From assembly GCA_031400455.1 (NCBI GenBank), contig JANNPX010000022.1, forward strand, positions 10,604 through 74,603: 64,000 nucleotides of DNA, read 5' to 3'. Shown here piece after piece: positions 1-7,834 of this stretch. Below the pieces are notes generated by a model. The model was not told where the DNA came from, searched no databases, and was given only the letters and a program-made list of their open reading frames with translations. The stretch is from JANXYW01 sp031400455. GTDB lineage: Bacteria > Chloroflexota > Dehalococcoidia > DSTF01 > JACRBR01. Made by a program: the position numbers and the translations under genes. The stretch's first letter is position 1. Each line of letters opens with the position of its first letter.

Positions 1-117
1 CCTCTGATCATAGCTGATCGGATCTTCGTGAGGTACGCGCCGTGCCGCGAAGTTCGAGTTCGGAAATGGTACGTTCGGCTCATGCGGGAGACTGCGGCGT
101 CATCTCGCCACGCACGT

Positions 118-1497
118 CTACGCCTGCGGTTCGTCGCCCGGAGCCATCGCCAGCCGCAGAGCGTCCGACTCGATCCCCAGCACGTACTCACGCACGGCCG
201 CCACGAACGCGATCGCGCCGAACGCCACGACGGCGCCGCGCTCGCCTGCGTGCGCGATCGCGGCATCATACGCGTGCTCGACGCTGCCGAACGCCGTGAT
301 CGGCACATCCACGTCGCGAAACGCGGCGGCGACATCGCTTGGGTCGGCTGCGCGCGCGCTCTGCCACGTCGCCGCGAACACTTCGTCCGCGATCGGCGCG
401 ACCGCGGCGGCCATCGCCGGGACATCCTTGCCGGCGAGCGTCCCGAACAGCACGGTCACGTGCGACAGCCCGAAATACTCGTGCAGCGCCACCACCATGC
501 GCTTCGCCGAGTCGCCGTTGTGCGCGCCGTCGACGATCACAAGCGGCTTGCGATGCAGCACCTCCAGCCGCCCCGGCCATACGACGGCCGCCGCGCCCGC
601 GCTCACGTGCGCCGGCACTAGCTCGACGCCCATGCGCAGGGCCAGCGCCTCGCAGGCTACGATGGCGGTCGCCGCGTTCTCGAGCTGGTGCCGCCCCGCC
701 AGTGGCAACTGAGCATCGTACGTCGCGTTCGGCGTCTTGAGCTTGAACCGCTGCCCGTCCGCGGTGGCCGTCACACGCGCCATCTGGCACGCCTGCGCCA
801 CTTCGATCACGGACGCCCTGCGCTCAGCAGCAACCGAGCGGAACACGTCCAGCGCCGACTCTCGCTGCGGCGCAACCACCACCGGCGTTCCGTCCGTGAT
901 GATGCCCGCCTTCTGTGCGGCAATCGCCGCGATCGTATCGCCAAGGATCGCCGTGTGCTCCAGGCTGATCGGCGTCAGCACGACGACGTGTGCGTTTTCG
1001 GACGAGTCGCCGAACACGTTCGTCGAGTCCAGCAGCCCGCCCAGCCCGACTTCGACGATCTGCGCATCCACTGACGCATCGCGGAACGCGACGAAGCCTG
1101 CCGCGGTGAGCGCGTCGAACGCGAGGAACTCACGCCCCAGGAAGAGCGGCTCGACTGCATCCACGGCTTCACGCACGAGCGTCATCGCCGCCGCGAATGC
1201 ATCGCGCTCGATCGGCTGTGCATCGATGCGGATCCGCTCGTTGAAACGATGGAGGTGCGGGCTGATGTAGTAACCGGTGCGCATGCCCGCCGCGCGCAGG
1301 ATCGCCTCGACGATCGCGCCGGTGCTGCCTTTGCCCTTCGATCCGGCGATGTGCACGGTCGGCCGACTGCGGTGCGGGTCGCCTAACTCCGCGAGCAGCG
1401 CCAGCATCGGATCCAGATCCGGCCGCGCGGCGAAGTCGCCCGTGCGCTCGAAGTCGGGCAGCGACAGCAGCCAGCGCAGCGATGCGTCGTAGTCCAT
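118..1497 (-). CDS. folC: Bifunctional folylpolyglutamate synthase/dihydrofolate synthase
   Basis: A Mur-ligase-family enzyme that adds glutamate to dihydropteroate and folates in the cytosol. The 459-residue length suits the family. The ATP-binding P-loop AGSKGKGST is at residues 51-59. Further on is a C-terminal-domain motif DGAHNGDSA, which is DGAHNP-like but lacks the usual Pro. The ATG at 1497 gives the expected N terminus about 50 residues before the P-loop. It is the first gene of the window, with no operon partner visible to its left. folE lies 10 kb away, so the folate genes are scattered. Confident family assignment; dual activity is inferred from the family. Confidence 0.95.
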   Translation of the reverse strand: MDYDASLRWLLSLPDFERTGDFAARPDLDPMLALLAELGDPHRSRPTVHIAGSKGKGSTGAIVEAILRAAGMRTGYYISPHLHRFNERIRIDAQPIERDAFAAAMTLVREAVDAVEPLFLGREFLAFDALTAAGFVAFRDASVDAQIVEVGLGGLLDSTNVFGDSSENAHVVVLTPISLEHTAILGDTIAAIAAQKAGIITDGTPVVVAPQRESALDVFRSVAAERRASVIEVAQACQMARVTATADGQRFKLKTPNATYDAQLPLAGRHQLENAATAIVACEALALRMGVELVPAHVSAGAAAVVWPGRLEVLHRKPLVIVDGAHNGDSAKRMVVALHEYFGLSHVTVLFGTLAGKDVPAMAAAVAPIADEVFAATWQSARAADPSDVAAAFRDVDVPITAFGSVEHAYDAAIAHAGERGAVVAFGAIAFVAAVREYVLGIESDALRLAMAPGDEPQA

Positions 1498-1553
1498 GCG
1501 ATGAGATTACTCGAAGTCAACCGGCGAGCGCCCTGTGCACCATTGCGGCTCGA

Positions 1554-2672
1554 CTATTGAGCACCCGGGACGACGTACGGGCGACGAGCCGCCGCGGCCC
1601 AGAGCGCCCACGCCGGCTTCTCCGTTCCGTCATCGCGCAGCAGTCCGATGTGCTGGAAGACGCCGAACGGCGTGTCCTTGGCGTACGCAGGATCCCAGCC
1701 CGCGAACCAAATCACGAGCGGCATCTCCAACTGCTCCGCATCCGCCAGCGCGCGCTTGACGAATGCCGCCTGCTCCGGCTCCGTACCGTCGTTGATCCCC
1801 TGCACACCCGGCGCGGATGAGTATCCCATCTCGGCGATCACGATGGGCTTCTCGGTGAAACCGCGGAGCTGGCTGTAGTAATTGTCGGGGATCTCGCTCG
1901 CCTTCGCGTAGGCGAAGCTGGGGTACGTGCTGATCGCCGTGACGTCCATCTTCGCATCGAACGCCTTGATGAGCTGCCACGCAGGGAAGTGCTGGTCTTC
2001 CGTCGGCAGCTTCCCCTGGAGATCTTCGAATTGCCACGTCAGCGTCACCTGCGTGTCGGGCGACGATTCCTTGACGCGGTCGTATGCCTCGAAGTACAGC
2101 GATTTGAAGTTCTCGAAGTCGTCCGCGTTCTTCTGGCTGTAGAGATTCATCTCCACACCGAGCGCCATGTACGCGGGTTTGTAGTTGATCGCGACGTACT
2201 GCGTGTACGTGAGGAACGCCGACCGCACGTCCGGGTCGCTGAAATTGCGCCCGGCCAGCGACGCGGGGAGATCGGTGAGCCGGTCGCGTCCGGTCGATCC
2301 GTCCGTGGGATCGATGGCGAAGAAGAGCTGGAGTTTCTTGCTGCTGATCGCGTCCTTCTCGGATGCCGTCGTCTTGGCCGTCGCATCGCTGACGCCTGCG
2401 CCCGGTACGAAGTCCGACCACGGCGGCGTACGGTGAATCAGCACCATCTCGCCGTTCGCCGCTGCCAGCTCGAACGTCTCGCTGTACGCGGCGCCGTTCA
2501 GCTCACGCGGCAGCGTGCTGATGCCCATCTTGAACGAGCGCGACGGCCCGCCGGTGGAACCATCGGGCGTGTCGTCTCCGCCGCCGCACGCCGCGAACAC
2601 GACAGCGCCGCCAAGCAGCACAACAACACCGATCCGCAAGAAGAAGAGTCGGCCCAAGATCGCCCTCCCCAA
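1554..2672 (-). CDS. Secreted lipoprotein with glycosidase-like TIM-barrel domain
   Basis: 372 residues. An N-terminal hydrophobic stretch ends in the lipobox VFAAC (lipidated Cys29), followed by a short Gly/Asp/Thr linker. The rest has the look of a glycoside-hydrolase-type TIM barrel: alternating segments such as YMALGVEMNLY and a late motif PIVIAEMGYSS, where Glu is a candidate catalytic nucleophile at a strand end, as in arabinogalactanase-like enzymes. The substrate cannot be told. It stands alone, 56 bp upstream of folC and divergent from the 2752 gene. Lipoprotein nature is read directly; enzymatic role is inferred and could be lost. Confidence 0.65.
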   Translation of the reverse strand: MGRAILGRLFFLRIGVVVLLGGAVVFAACGGGDDTPDGSTGGPSRSFKMGISTLPRELNGAAYSETFELAAANGEMVLIHRTPPWSDFVPGAGVSDATAKTTASEKDAISSKKLQLFFAIDPTDGSTGRDRLTDLPASLAGRNFSDPDVRSAFLTYTQYVAINYKPAYMALGVEMNLYSQKNADDFENFKSLYFEAYDRVKESSPDTQVTLTWQFEDLQGKLPTEDQHFPAWQLIKAFDAKMDVTAISTYPSFAYAKASEIPDNYYSQLRGFTEKPIVIAEMGYSSAPGVQGINDGTEPEQAAFVKRALADAEQLEMPLVIWFAGWDPAYAKDTPFGVFQHIGLLRDDGTEKPAWALWAAAARRPYVVPGAQ

Positions 2673-2751
2673 ACCCGCGGGATTGTAGCGGATCGGCGTT
2701 GCGCCCGAGTCACGGCACGGTCACAGATGTAACCACGCGGTACGATGGCAC

Positions 2752-3213
2752 ATGGCGAAACAGCGGCGCACTACCGCACCTTCTCTCCGGATACGCGACT
2801 TCCTCGCGCTGGTTCATGAAGGAATGGTCGCCCGCCTGGGCGCGAAGCTGGGCGGGCTCGAATGGAGACAGCGGTTCGGGTATTTGCAGTACTTCCGCGG
2901 CGATCCGGCGATCCACTACGAGATCTGGGTGCAGCGCAAGACGGAGCGCCTCGAGATCGGGTTGCACTTCGAGTCGCCGGACCGCGAACGCAACTACGCC
3001 GCGGCCGGTATGCTCGCCGATCGCGCGCCGGACATCGTCGCCGCCGCCGGACGCGAGTACGAGCTGGAGGAGTGGACGGCGGTCTGGACTCGCCTCCATC
3101 GCGCCTTCGCCGCGCCCGCCCTCACGCCGGAACTGGCCGCCGAGGCGGCAGAGCGCGCTGCGGGGTTCATCACTGCCATGGAGCCGATCATCAAGAAACT
3201 GCGGCTGCGGTAG
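2752..3213 (+). CDS. Conserved hypothetical protein, 153 aa
   Basis: A soluble protein with no signal peptide or membrane segment. It is rich in Arg, Glu and Ala, with an N-terminal helical part (RIRDFLALVHEGMVARLG) and a middle stretch of likely beta strands (HYEIWVQRKTERLEIGLHFE). I do not recognise the family. No strong Shine-Dalgarno precedes the ATG. The downstream PHP gene starts 72 bp later on the same strand, so co-transcription is possible. Coding potential rests on the codon pattern of this frame and a sensible protein composition. Confidence 0.6.
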   Translation: MAKQRRTTAPSLRIRDFLALVHEGMVARLGAKLGGLEWRQRFGYLQYFRGDPAIHYEIWVQRKTERLEIGLHFESPDRERNYAAAGMLADRAPDIVAAAGREYELEEWTAVWTRLHRAFAAPALTPELAAEAAERAAGFITAMEPIIKKLRLR

Positions 3214-3285
3214 GTCGAAGCGCGGGGCGCCACCCGCGCCGGCCGATTCTTCCGACAGTCCACCGCGGCCGATAAGCTGGCCGCG

Positions 3286-4140
3286 ATGCTTGTCGATTGC
3301 CACACGCACCTGCAACAGCACGGTCAGCAACCGCCGATGACGCGCGCGCTCATCGAGCAGTACGTACGCGCAGGCGAGGCGCGCGGCGTTACGACGGTGT
3401 GCATCACGGAGCACCTCTTCCGGTTCGAAGAGGCGTACAAGATGCTGCATGGCTGGTGGGACGAAGATCCCGACAAGCGGCTCGCCGGGATGGTCGGCCA
3501 GTACTGGCAGGACCACGTCTCGGGCAGCGTGGCCGACTACGTGCGCCTGGTCGAAGATGCGAAGGCTGCCGGGCTGCCCGTGCTGCTCGGACTGGAGATG
3601 GACTGGCTGCACGGGAAAGAAGACGTGCTGCGCTCATTCCTCGCCCCGTACGACTGGGACATCGTGCTCGGATCCGTGCACTACATCGGCGCGTGGGGCG
3701 TCGATGACGATCGGTTTATCGACGAGTGGGAGAAGCACGACATCGCCGAGGCCTGGGCCGAGTACGGCGGTCTGATGAAGGAGCTAGCGGAGTCGGGCCT
3801 CGTCGACGCGCTCACCCACCCGGACGTCGTGAAGAAGTTCGGGCACCGTCCCAAAGACGAGACACCGCTGCACGATCTCATCCTCGCAGGCGCAGCGGTG
3901 AACGGCACCGCCGTGGAACTGAACAGCAATGGACTCCGGCGATGCGGCGAAGTCTTCCCCGCGCTGCCGCTGGTCGAGAGGGCACGCGCGCTCGGCCTGC
4001 CGATCACGCTCGGATCCGACGCGCACGTGCCCGAACTCGTCGGATCGCACTTCGACGACCTGACCGCATGGGCAAAGCGCGCGGGCTACGATGAGGCGGC
4101 GACCTTCGTCGGACGGAAGAAGCAGTCGTACGCACTCTGA
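3286..4140 (+). CDS. PHP-domain phosphoesterase, histidinol-phosphatase (HisJ/HisK)-like
   Basis: A 284-residue PHP-superfamily protein. The metal-binding signature DCHTH is at residues 4-8, and later motifs TEHLF, GSVHYIG and GSDAHVPELVG supply the other His/Asp ligands of the trinuclear site. The overall order and length match HisJ-type histidinol-phosphate phosphatases, the last-but-one step of histidine synthesis, but no his genes are near. It could act on another phosphate monoester. Start ATG at 3286 places the motif right at the N terminus, as in the family. Confidence 0.8.
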   Translation: MLVDCHTHLQQHGQQPPMTRALIEQYVRAGEARGVTTVCITEHLFRFEEAYKMLHGWWDEDPDKRLAGMVGQYWQDHVSGSVADYVRLVEDAKAAGLPVLLGLEMDWLHGKEDVLRSFLAPYDWDIVLGSVHYIGAWGVDDDRFIDEWEKHDIAEAWAEYGGLMKELAESGLVDALTHPDVVKKFGHRPKDETPLHDLILAGAAVNGTAVELNSNGLRRCGEVFPALPLVERARALGLPITLGSDAHVPELVGSHFDDLTAWAKRAGYDEAATFVGRKKQSYAL

Positions 4141-4237
4141 CAGGAACAACGCCTGATACCCTCGTGGCCGGCTACCCCGGAAACTCGCTTGCGCCGGGCA
4201 TTCGACAGCGACCGTCCCGTATTGCCTATACTGATGC

Positions 4238-4654
4238 ATGGCTTCCCGCAGCCATGGCTGGTTCGATGATGCGAAGCTGCTGCCCTCCGAACGCCTGATG
4301 CGCTCCGGGCTGGCCCGCCTCCGCATATCCGGCCCGCCCTACTGGTGGGAGGGCGCGTTGACGCTCACGAGCGATCGGATCTTCTTCCTCCCCCTCGTCG
4401 ATCACCCGGATCTGGACGTGACGGCGTTCTGGCTCTACGACCTGCTGACTTCTACGTCCGACGCGCGTAACCGCTTCGCCGTCGCTTCTCCCGACCGCAA
4501 GGCGACCTTCAACCTCATCGGGCAGAAGGCCGGCCCCAGGGGCATCATCAGCAACCAGGCCCGCGGATGGCTGCAGGCGATCGATGAGCTGCGGCCCGAT
4601 GCGCGGCCTCGGAGCGTCTTCGAGGATCAGCCGAGGCGGCGCGCCGCCGGATGA
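4238..4654 (+). CDS. Hypothetical protein, possibly PH/GRAM-like
   Basis: 138 residues, soluble. A core segment reading EGALTLTSDRIFFLPL followed by short strands resembles PH/GRAM-type domains, in which a beta hairpin reads out a membrane-protein set point, but the match is only by eye. The stop codon overlaps the start of the next gene in an ATGA arrangement, so the two are translationally coupled, suggesting a shared role with the secreted hydrolase-like protein. A TATACT hexamer lies about 10 bp before the start. Confidence 0.55.
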   Translation: MASRSHGWFDDAKLLPSERLMRSGLARLRISGPPYWWEGALTLTSDRIFFLPLVDHPDLDVTAFWLYDLLTSTSDARNRFAVASPDRKATFNLIGQKAGPRGIISNQARGWLQAIDELRPDARPRSVFEDQPRRRAAG

Positions 4655-5664
4655 GATCACTCGGACTCGTTGCCTTGTTCTCACTCGCTGTGGTGGCGGC
4701 GGTCGTGCTCTTCACAGTGTTTCCGCGCAGCTCGCCCACCGCTGACACCGCATCCGCCGGCCTCCCGTCCGTTACGCCCAGCCCCGTCCCGCCGGAGCCC
4801 ACGCCGGAGCCACGTAGCTGGCTCGCCGGACTGAAGATGTCGCGTCACGGCATCGCGACGCAGGTGTCGTGCCTCGATCTCAACAGCGACGGGATCGTAG
4901 ACGCGGCGGACGGCGATGAGTTCACCGGCCTCGATATCCCGATCATCGAAGGCGCCGGCTGCAACGACGCCGCGCATCACGCCGACTACTACGTCGGCGA
5001 TCCATCGAACGCAGACACGTACCAATGCGACGCGGCGGCCGCACCGGTGCTGATCGTTGCCATCGCGTCTGCCGGCAGCGATCTGCTCGACACGACCGAG
5101 GGCGAAAGCCTGGGCGTCCTCGATATCGTCAACGCTCTGCAAGCGCGCCTCACGGCGGCGGGCACGGCCAGTGTGCCGGTGCTCTCAGCCTCGGTGGTCT
5201 TCGGCGCCGATCAGCCGCAGACGCGGAACGAAGAATGGATCGAGCACCAAGTCTCAAACAGGCTCGATGACATGCCTTGCCTCCGTGCTGTGATGATCGG
5301 CCACAGCCACGGCGGCGTGACCGTCACGTCCGTCGCTACTGAGCTGGAGGACGGCTACTTCGGGCGCATCTACGGCGTGCTCATCGACCGCACGAATGTA
5401 CTCTACGACCGGCCCGCAACGGAGATCCCCTCGCTGATCCCGCTGCTCAACGTGTTCCAGACGAATGAAGGGTGGCACGGCAACGTCCTCGGTCCGGATA
5501 ACATCGCGAACTTCGATGAGTCCGCGGAACGCGCACCCATCGCCCCCAGCGACGGCGGCGGCGGCGGCCCCGCGCTCGTCAGCCACAAGACGCTCGACGA
5601 CTCGCTGCCCGTACAGCAACGAATCGTGGACGCCGTCATGACGTGGCTGTTCCCAGCGCCGTAG
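4651..5664 (+). CDS. Secreted/anchored alpha-beta-hydrolase-like protein with one dockerin-like calcium loop
   Basis: 337 residues. An N-terminal hydrophobic helix (residues about 5-24) is a signal anchor or signal peptide, followed by a Pro/Thr/Ser linker. A single dockerin/EF-hand-type calcium loop DLNSDGIVDAAD lies at residues 76-87. Further on is GHSHGG (Ser219), the nucleophile elbow of alpha/beta hydrolases, followed by helical and strand segments. A Gly-rich patch lies near residue 305. The start ATG overlaps the preceding stop. Probable secreted esterase or lipase-like enzyme; the complete catalytic triad was not identified by eye. Confidence 0.65.
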   Translation: MRSLGLVALFSLAVVAAVVLFTVFPRSSPTADTASAGLPSVTPSPVPPEPTPEPRSWLAGLKMSRHGIATQVSCLDLNSDGIVDAADGDEFTGLDIPIIEGAGCNDAAHHADYYVGDPSNADTYQCDAAAAPVLIVAIASAGSDLLDTTEGESLGVLDIVNALQARLTAAGTASVPVLSASVVFGADQPQTRNEEWIEHQVSNRLDDMPCLRAVMIGHSHGGVTVTSVATELEDGYFGRIYGVLIDRTNVLYDRPATEIPSLIPLLNVFQTNEGWHGNVLGPDNIANFDESAERAPIAPSDGGGGGPALVSHKTLDDSLPVQQRIVDAVMTWLFPAP

Positions 5665-5711
5665 GTCTTGCCACAGATCGCGGAGGGCACAGACGTTGTT
5701 TGGGCCCCGCC

Positions 5712-5734
5712 GTAGCGTGAACTTCAGTCCGCGC
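5712..5734. repeat. Dispersed palindrome, GTAGCGTG-ACTTCAGT family
   Basis: Reads GTAGCGTGAACTTCAGTCCG and on, with self-complementary arms ACT/AGT around a TTC centre. Near-identical copies are at 40207-40229 and, inverted, at 51008-51030. A REP-like element. Confidence 0.6.
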
Positions 5735-5818
5735 CCTGTTCGCGAGCACAAATCTCCGTGCCGTCGACGAACCGCGCGGCGCACCCGCCCTGAAGCGAGC
5801 GTCTCAGGCACGCGTGCC

Positions 5819-5842
5819 GGGCAGGGCGAGCCCTGCCCCTAC
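5819..5842. repeat. REP-like palindrome (GGGCAGGGCGAGCCCTGCCCCTAC)
   Basis: The inverted arms GGGCAGGG and CCCTGCCC flank a short centre, and it ends in the CCCCTAC tail shared with the other REP-like elements of this window (GTAGGGG read on the other strand). Confidence 0.6.
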
Positions 5843-5891
5843 AACCGATGCACGCGCCGCGCGGCGCAGCGAGAATTCGTTCCCGCGGCGA

Positions 5892-6650
5892 CTACAGCTC
5901 CAGCACGGCAAACAGCCCGAGGTGATCGCTGGGATACATGTCCGGATTGCTCGGCGACGGCTTGTGGAATGCGAGGCCCGCATCCTTGATGCGCCACTCT
6001 TCCGTCACGAAGATGTAGTCGAGAGTGCCGTGCGGCGCGGGATCGTACGTGTTCACCGGCGTCGTCCACGTCTTCTCCGGCTCCTTGCCATGCACCGCTT
6101 CGTGCGCCGATCGGAAGCGCGCCTTCATCATCGTCACGGCCTCTTCCGGCGGATCGGCGTACGCGTTGAAGTCGCCGAGGATCACCGTCGGCAGTTGCCG
6201 CGGATTCGCGTCCAGCCACTTGAGCAAGTACTTGAGCTGGTCAACGCGCTCCTGCGTCGACTCCGGCGGGAAGTGCAGATGCGTGTTCACAAGGTAGAAC
6301 GGCTTGTCGCCGCACATGAATTCCATTCGCTGCGCAATGCGCTCGAACGTCATCAGGTCCAGGATCTCGTGCGAACCGAAACCGATGCGCGACATGGTCG
6401 CGATGCCGTGGAAGCTTGCACGCTGATCAGGATTGACCGCGTGCTTGATGCGATAGTGCGGCTGGTTCTGGAGACGAGCGTTGATTTGCCGGCTGATCCA
6501 CATCCCCTGGTCCAGCACCATGTCCACTTCCTGCAGCCCGATCACATCCGGCGCCACCTCCTCGAGCTGGTCGATCACCAACGGCGCGCGGTGCCCCCAC
6601 TCGCCCATGCGATTGAAGAGGTTGAGCGTGGCGACTTTCACTTCCGGCAT
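5892..6650 (-). CDS. Endonuclease/exonuclease/phosphatase family protein
   Basis: 252 residues with the full EEP signature in order: N-terminal VATLNLFNR, LQEVD (metal-binding Glu), NTHLHFP, GDFNAYADPP and a C-terminal SDHLGLFA. These are the metal and catalytic residues of the DNase I/exonuclease III/phosphatase fold. There is no signal peptide, so it is likely cytosolic. Substrate (DNA, phospholipid or other phosphodiester) cannot be decided. It is transcribed alone, divergent from leuB. Confidence 0.85.
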   Translation of the reverse strand: MPEVKVATLNLFNRMGEWGHRAPLVIDQLEEVAPDVIGLQEVDMVLDQGMWISRQINARLQNQPHYRIKHAVNPDQRASFHGIATMSRIGFGSHEILDLMTFERIAQRMEFMCGDKPFYLVNTHLHFPPESTQERVDQLKYLLKWLDANPRQLPTVILGDFNAYADPPEEAVTMMKARFRSAHEAVHGKEPEKTWTTPVNTYDPAPHGTLDYIFVTEEWRIKDAGLAFHKPSPSNPDMYPSDHLGLFAVLEL

Positions 6651-6745
6651 GGCGGCTTCCTTTCGACGAGTCCGGTCGCGCGATTGTGAATCACAGCGTA
6701 CCTGAACGACTGTTACCCGCCTGCACCAGCCGGTAATCTGCGCCC

Positions 6746-7825
6746 ATGAACTTCAAGATTGCAGTCCTGCGCGGCGATGGCATCGGGCCGGAGATCACGG
6801 ACGAGGCGCTGCGGGTGCTTACGGCGGTCGGCGGCAAGTTCCGGCACGAATTCCAGTTCGTCGAGGCGTATGCGGGCGGCGAGGCTTGGGACCGCTACGG
6901 CGAGCATCTGCCGTCGGTGACCATCGACGCGTGCCGCAATTCCGACGCGATCCTGAAAGGCCCGTTCGGCGGGCCGACGGACGAGGCACATCACCCCAAG
7001 TGGAGCGGCGTCGAAACGACGGCGATCCTCGGGCTACGCCGCGCGTTCGATCTATTCATGAACCTGCGGCCTGTCGTCGTCTACCCGGAGGTGCTCTCGC
7101 TGTCGCCGCTGCGGCCGGAGATCGTCGAAGGCGCAGACATGCTGATCGTGCGCGAGCTGACGGGGGGCATCTACTTCGGCGAGCGCGGCGAGCGCACGAC
7201 CGCCGACGGCCAGCGCGAAGTGTGGGACACCGAGTGCTACAACGCGGGCGAGATCGCGCGCATTACGCACGGCGCGTTCCGCGTCGCGCGCGAGCGCAAG
7301 AAGAAGCACGTGACGCTAGTCGGGAAGTCGAACGTGCTGAGCAGCTCTGTGCTGTGGCGCGACGTATTCGCGACGATCGCGCCGGAGTACCCGGACGTCA
7401 CGCACGACTACCTGCACGTCGACAACGCATCGATGCAGATCGTCGTCAACCCGCGCCAGTTCGACGTACTGCTGACGAACAACATCTTCGGCGATATCCT
7501 CAGCGACGAGGCAAGCGTGCTCGCAGGATCGCTCGGCATGCTCGGCTCGGCGAGCCTAAACTCCGATGGCTTCGGCATGTACGAGCCGATCCACGGCTCC
7601 GCGCCGGACATCGCCGGCCAGGGAAAGGCGAACCCGATCGCCATGCTCCTCAGCGTCGCGATGATGCTCCGCCTCTCCTTCAAGCTCGAAGCGGAGGCCG
7701 CGGCGATCGAGTCGGCCGTGCGCCGCGCGCTGGCAGACGGCTTGCGCACACCGGACATCGCAGCCGCAGGCGGCACGCTCGTTTCAACGCAAGCGCTCGG
7801 CGCAGCGATCGAGAAGGCCCTGTAG
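6746..7825 (+). CDS. leuB: 3-isopropylmalate dehydrogenase
   Basis: 359 residues. It oxidatively decarboxylates 3-isopropylmalate in leucine synthesis, using NAD+ and a divalent metal. The N-terminal GDGIGPEI, a central RELTGGIYFGERG, the metal-binding NIFGDILSDEAS and the nucleotide-binding EPIHGSAPDIAG are all present in order. Length is normal. Other leu genes are not adjacent, so this copy is outside a leucine operon. The ELTGGIYFG motif favours isopropylmalate over isocitrate or tartrate paralogues. Confidence 0.95.
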   Translation: MNFKIAVLRGDGIGPEITDEALRVLTAVGGKFRHEFQFVEAYAGGEAWDRYGEHLPSVTIDACRNSDAILKGPFGGPTDEAHHPKWSGVETTAILGLRRAFDLFMNLRPVVVYPEVLSLSPLRPEIVEGADMLIVRELTGGIYFGERGERTTADGQREVWDTECYNAGEIARITHGAFRVARERKKKHVTLVGKSNVLSSSVLWRDVFATIAPEYPDVTHDYLHVDNASMQIVVNPRQFDVLLTNNIFGDILSDEASVLAGSLGMLGSASLNSDGFGMYEPIHGSAPDIAGQGKANPIAMLLSVAMMLRLSFKLEAEAAAIESAVRRALADGLRTPDIAAAGGTLVSTQALGAAIEKAL

Positions 7826-7834
7826 AGCGCGCGC

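Larger units (their letters stand above)
5665..5891. other. Intergenic region carrying two palindromic repeats
   Basis: 227 bp between convergent genes with no plausible ORF of its own. It holds two members of the dispersed palindrome families (5712-5734 and 5819-5842, listed separately). No classic T-tailed terminator is seen; the palindromes may stop transcription from both sides. Confidence 0.5.

Noticed and set aside
118..621. Plus-strand ORFs overlapping folC near the window start
   Set aside because: Shadow frames of a well-supported folC; Arg/His-rich with no domain.
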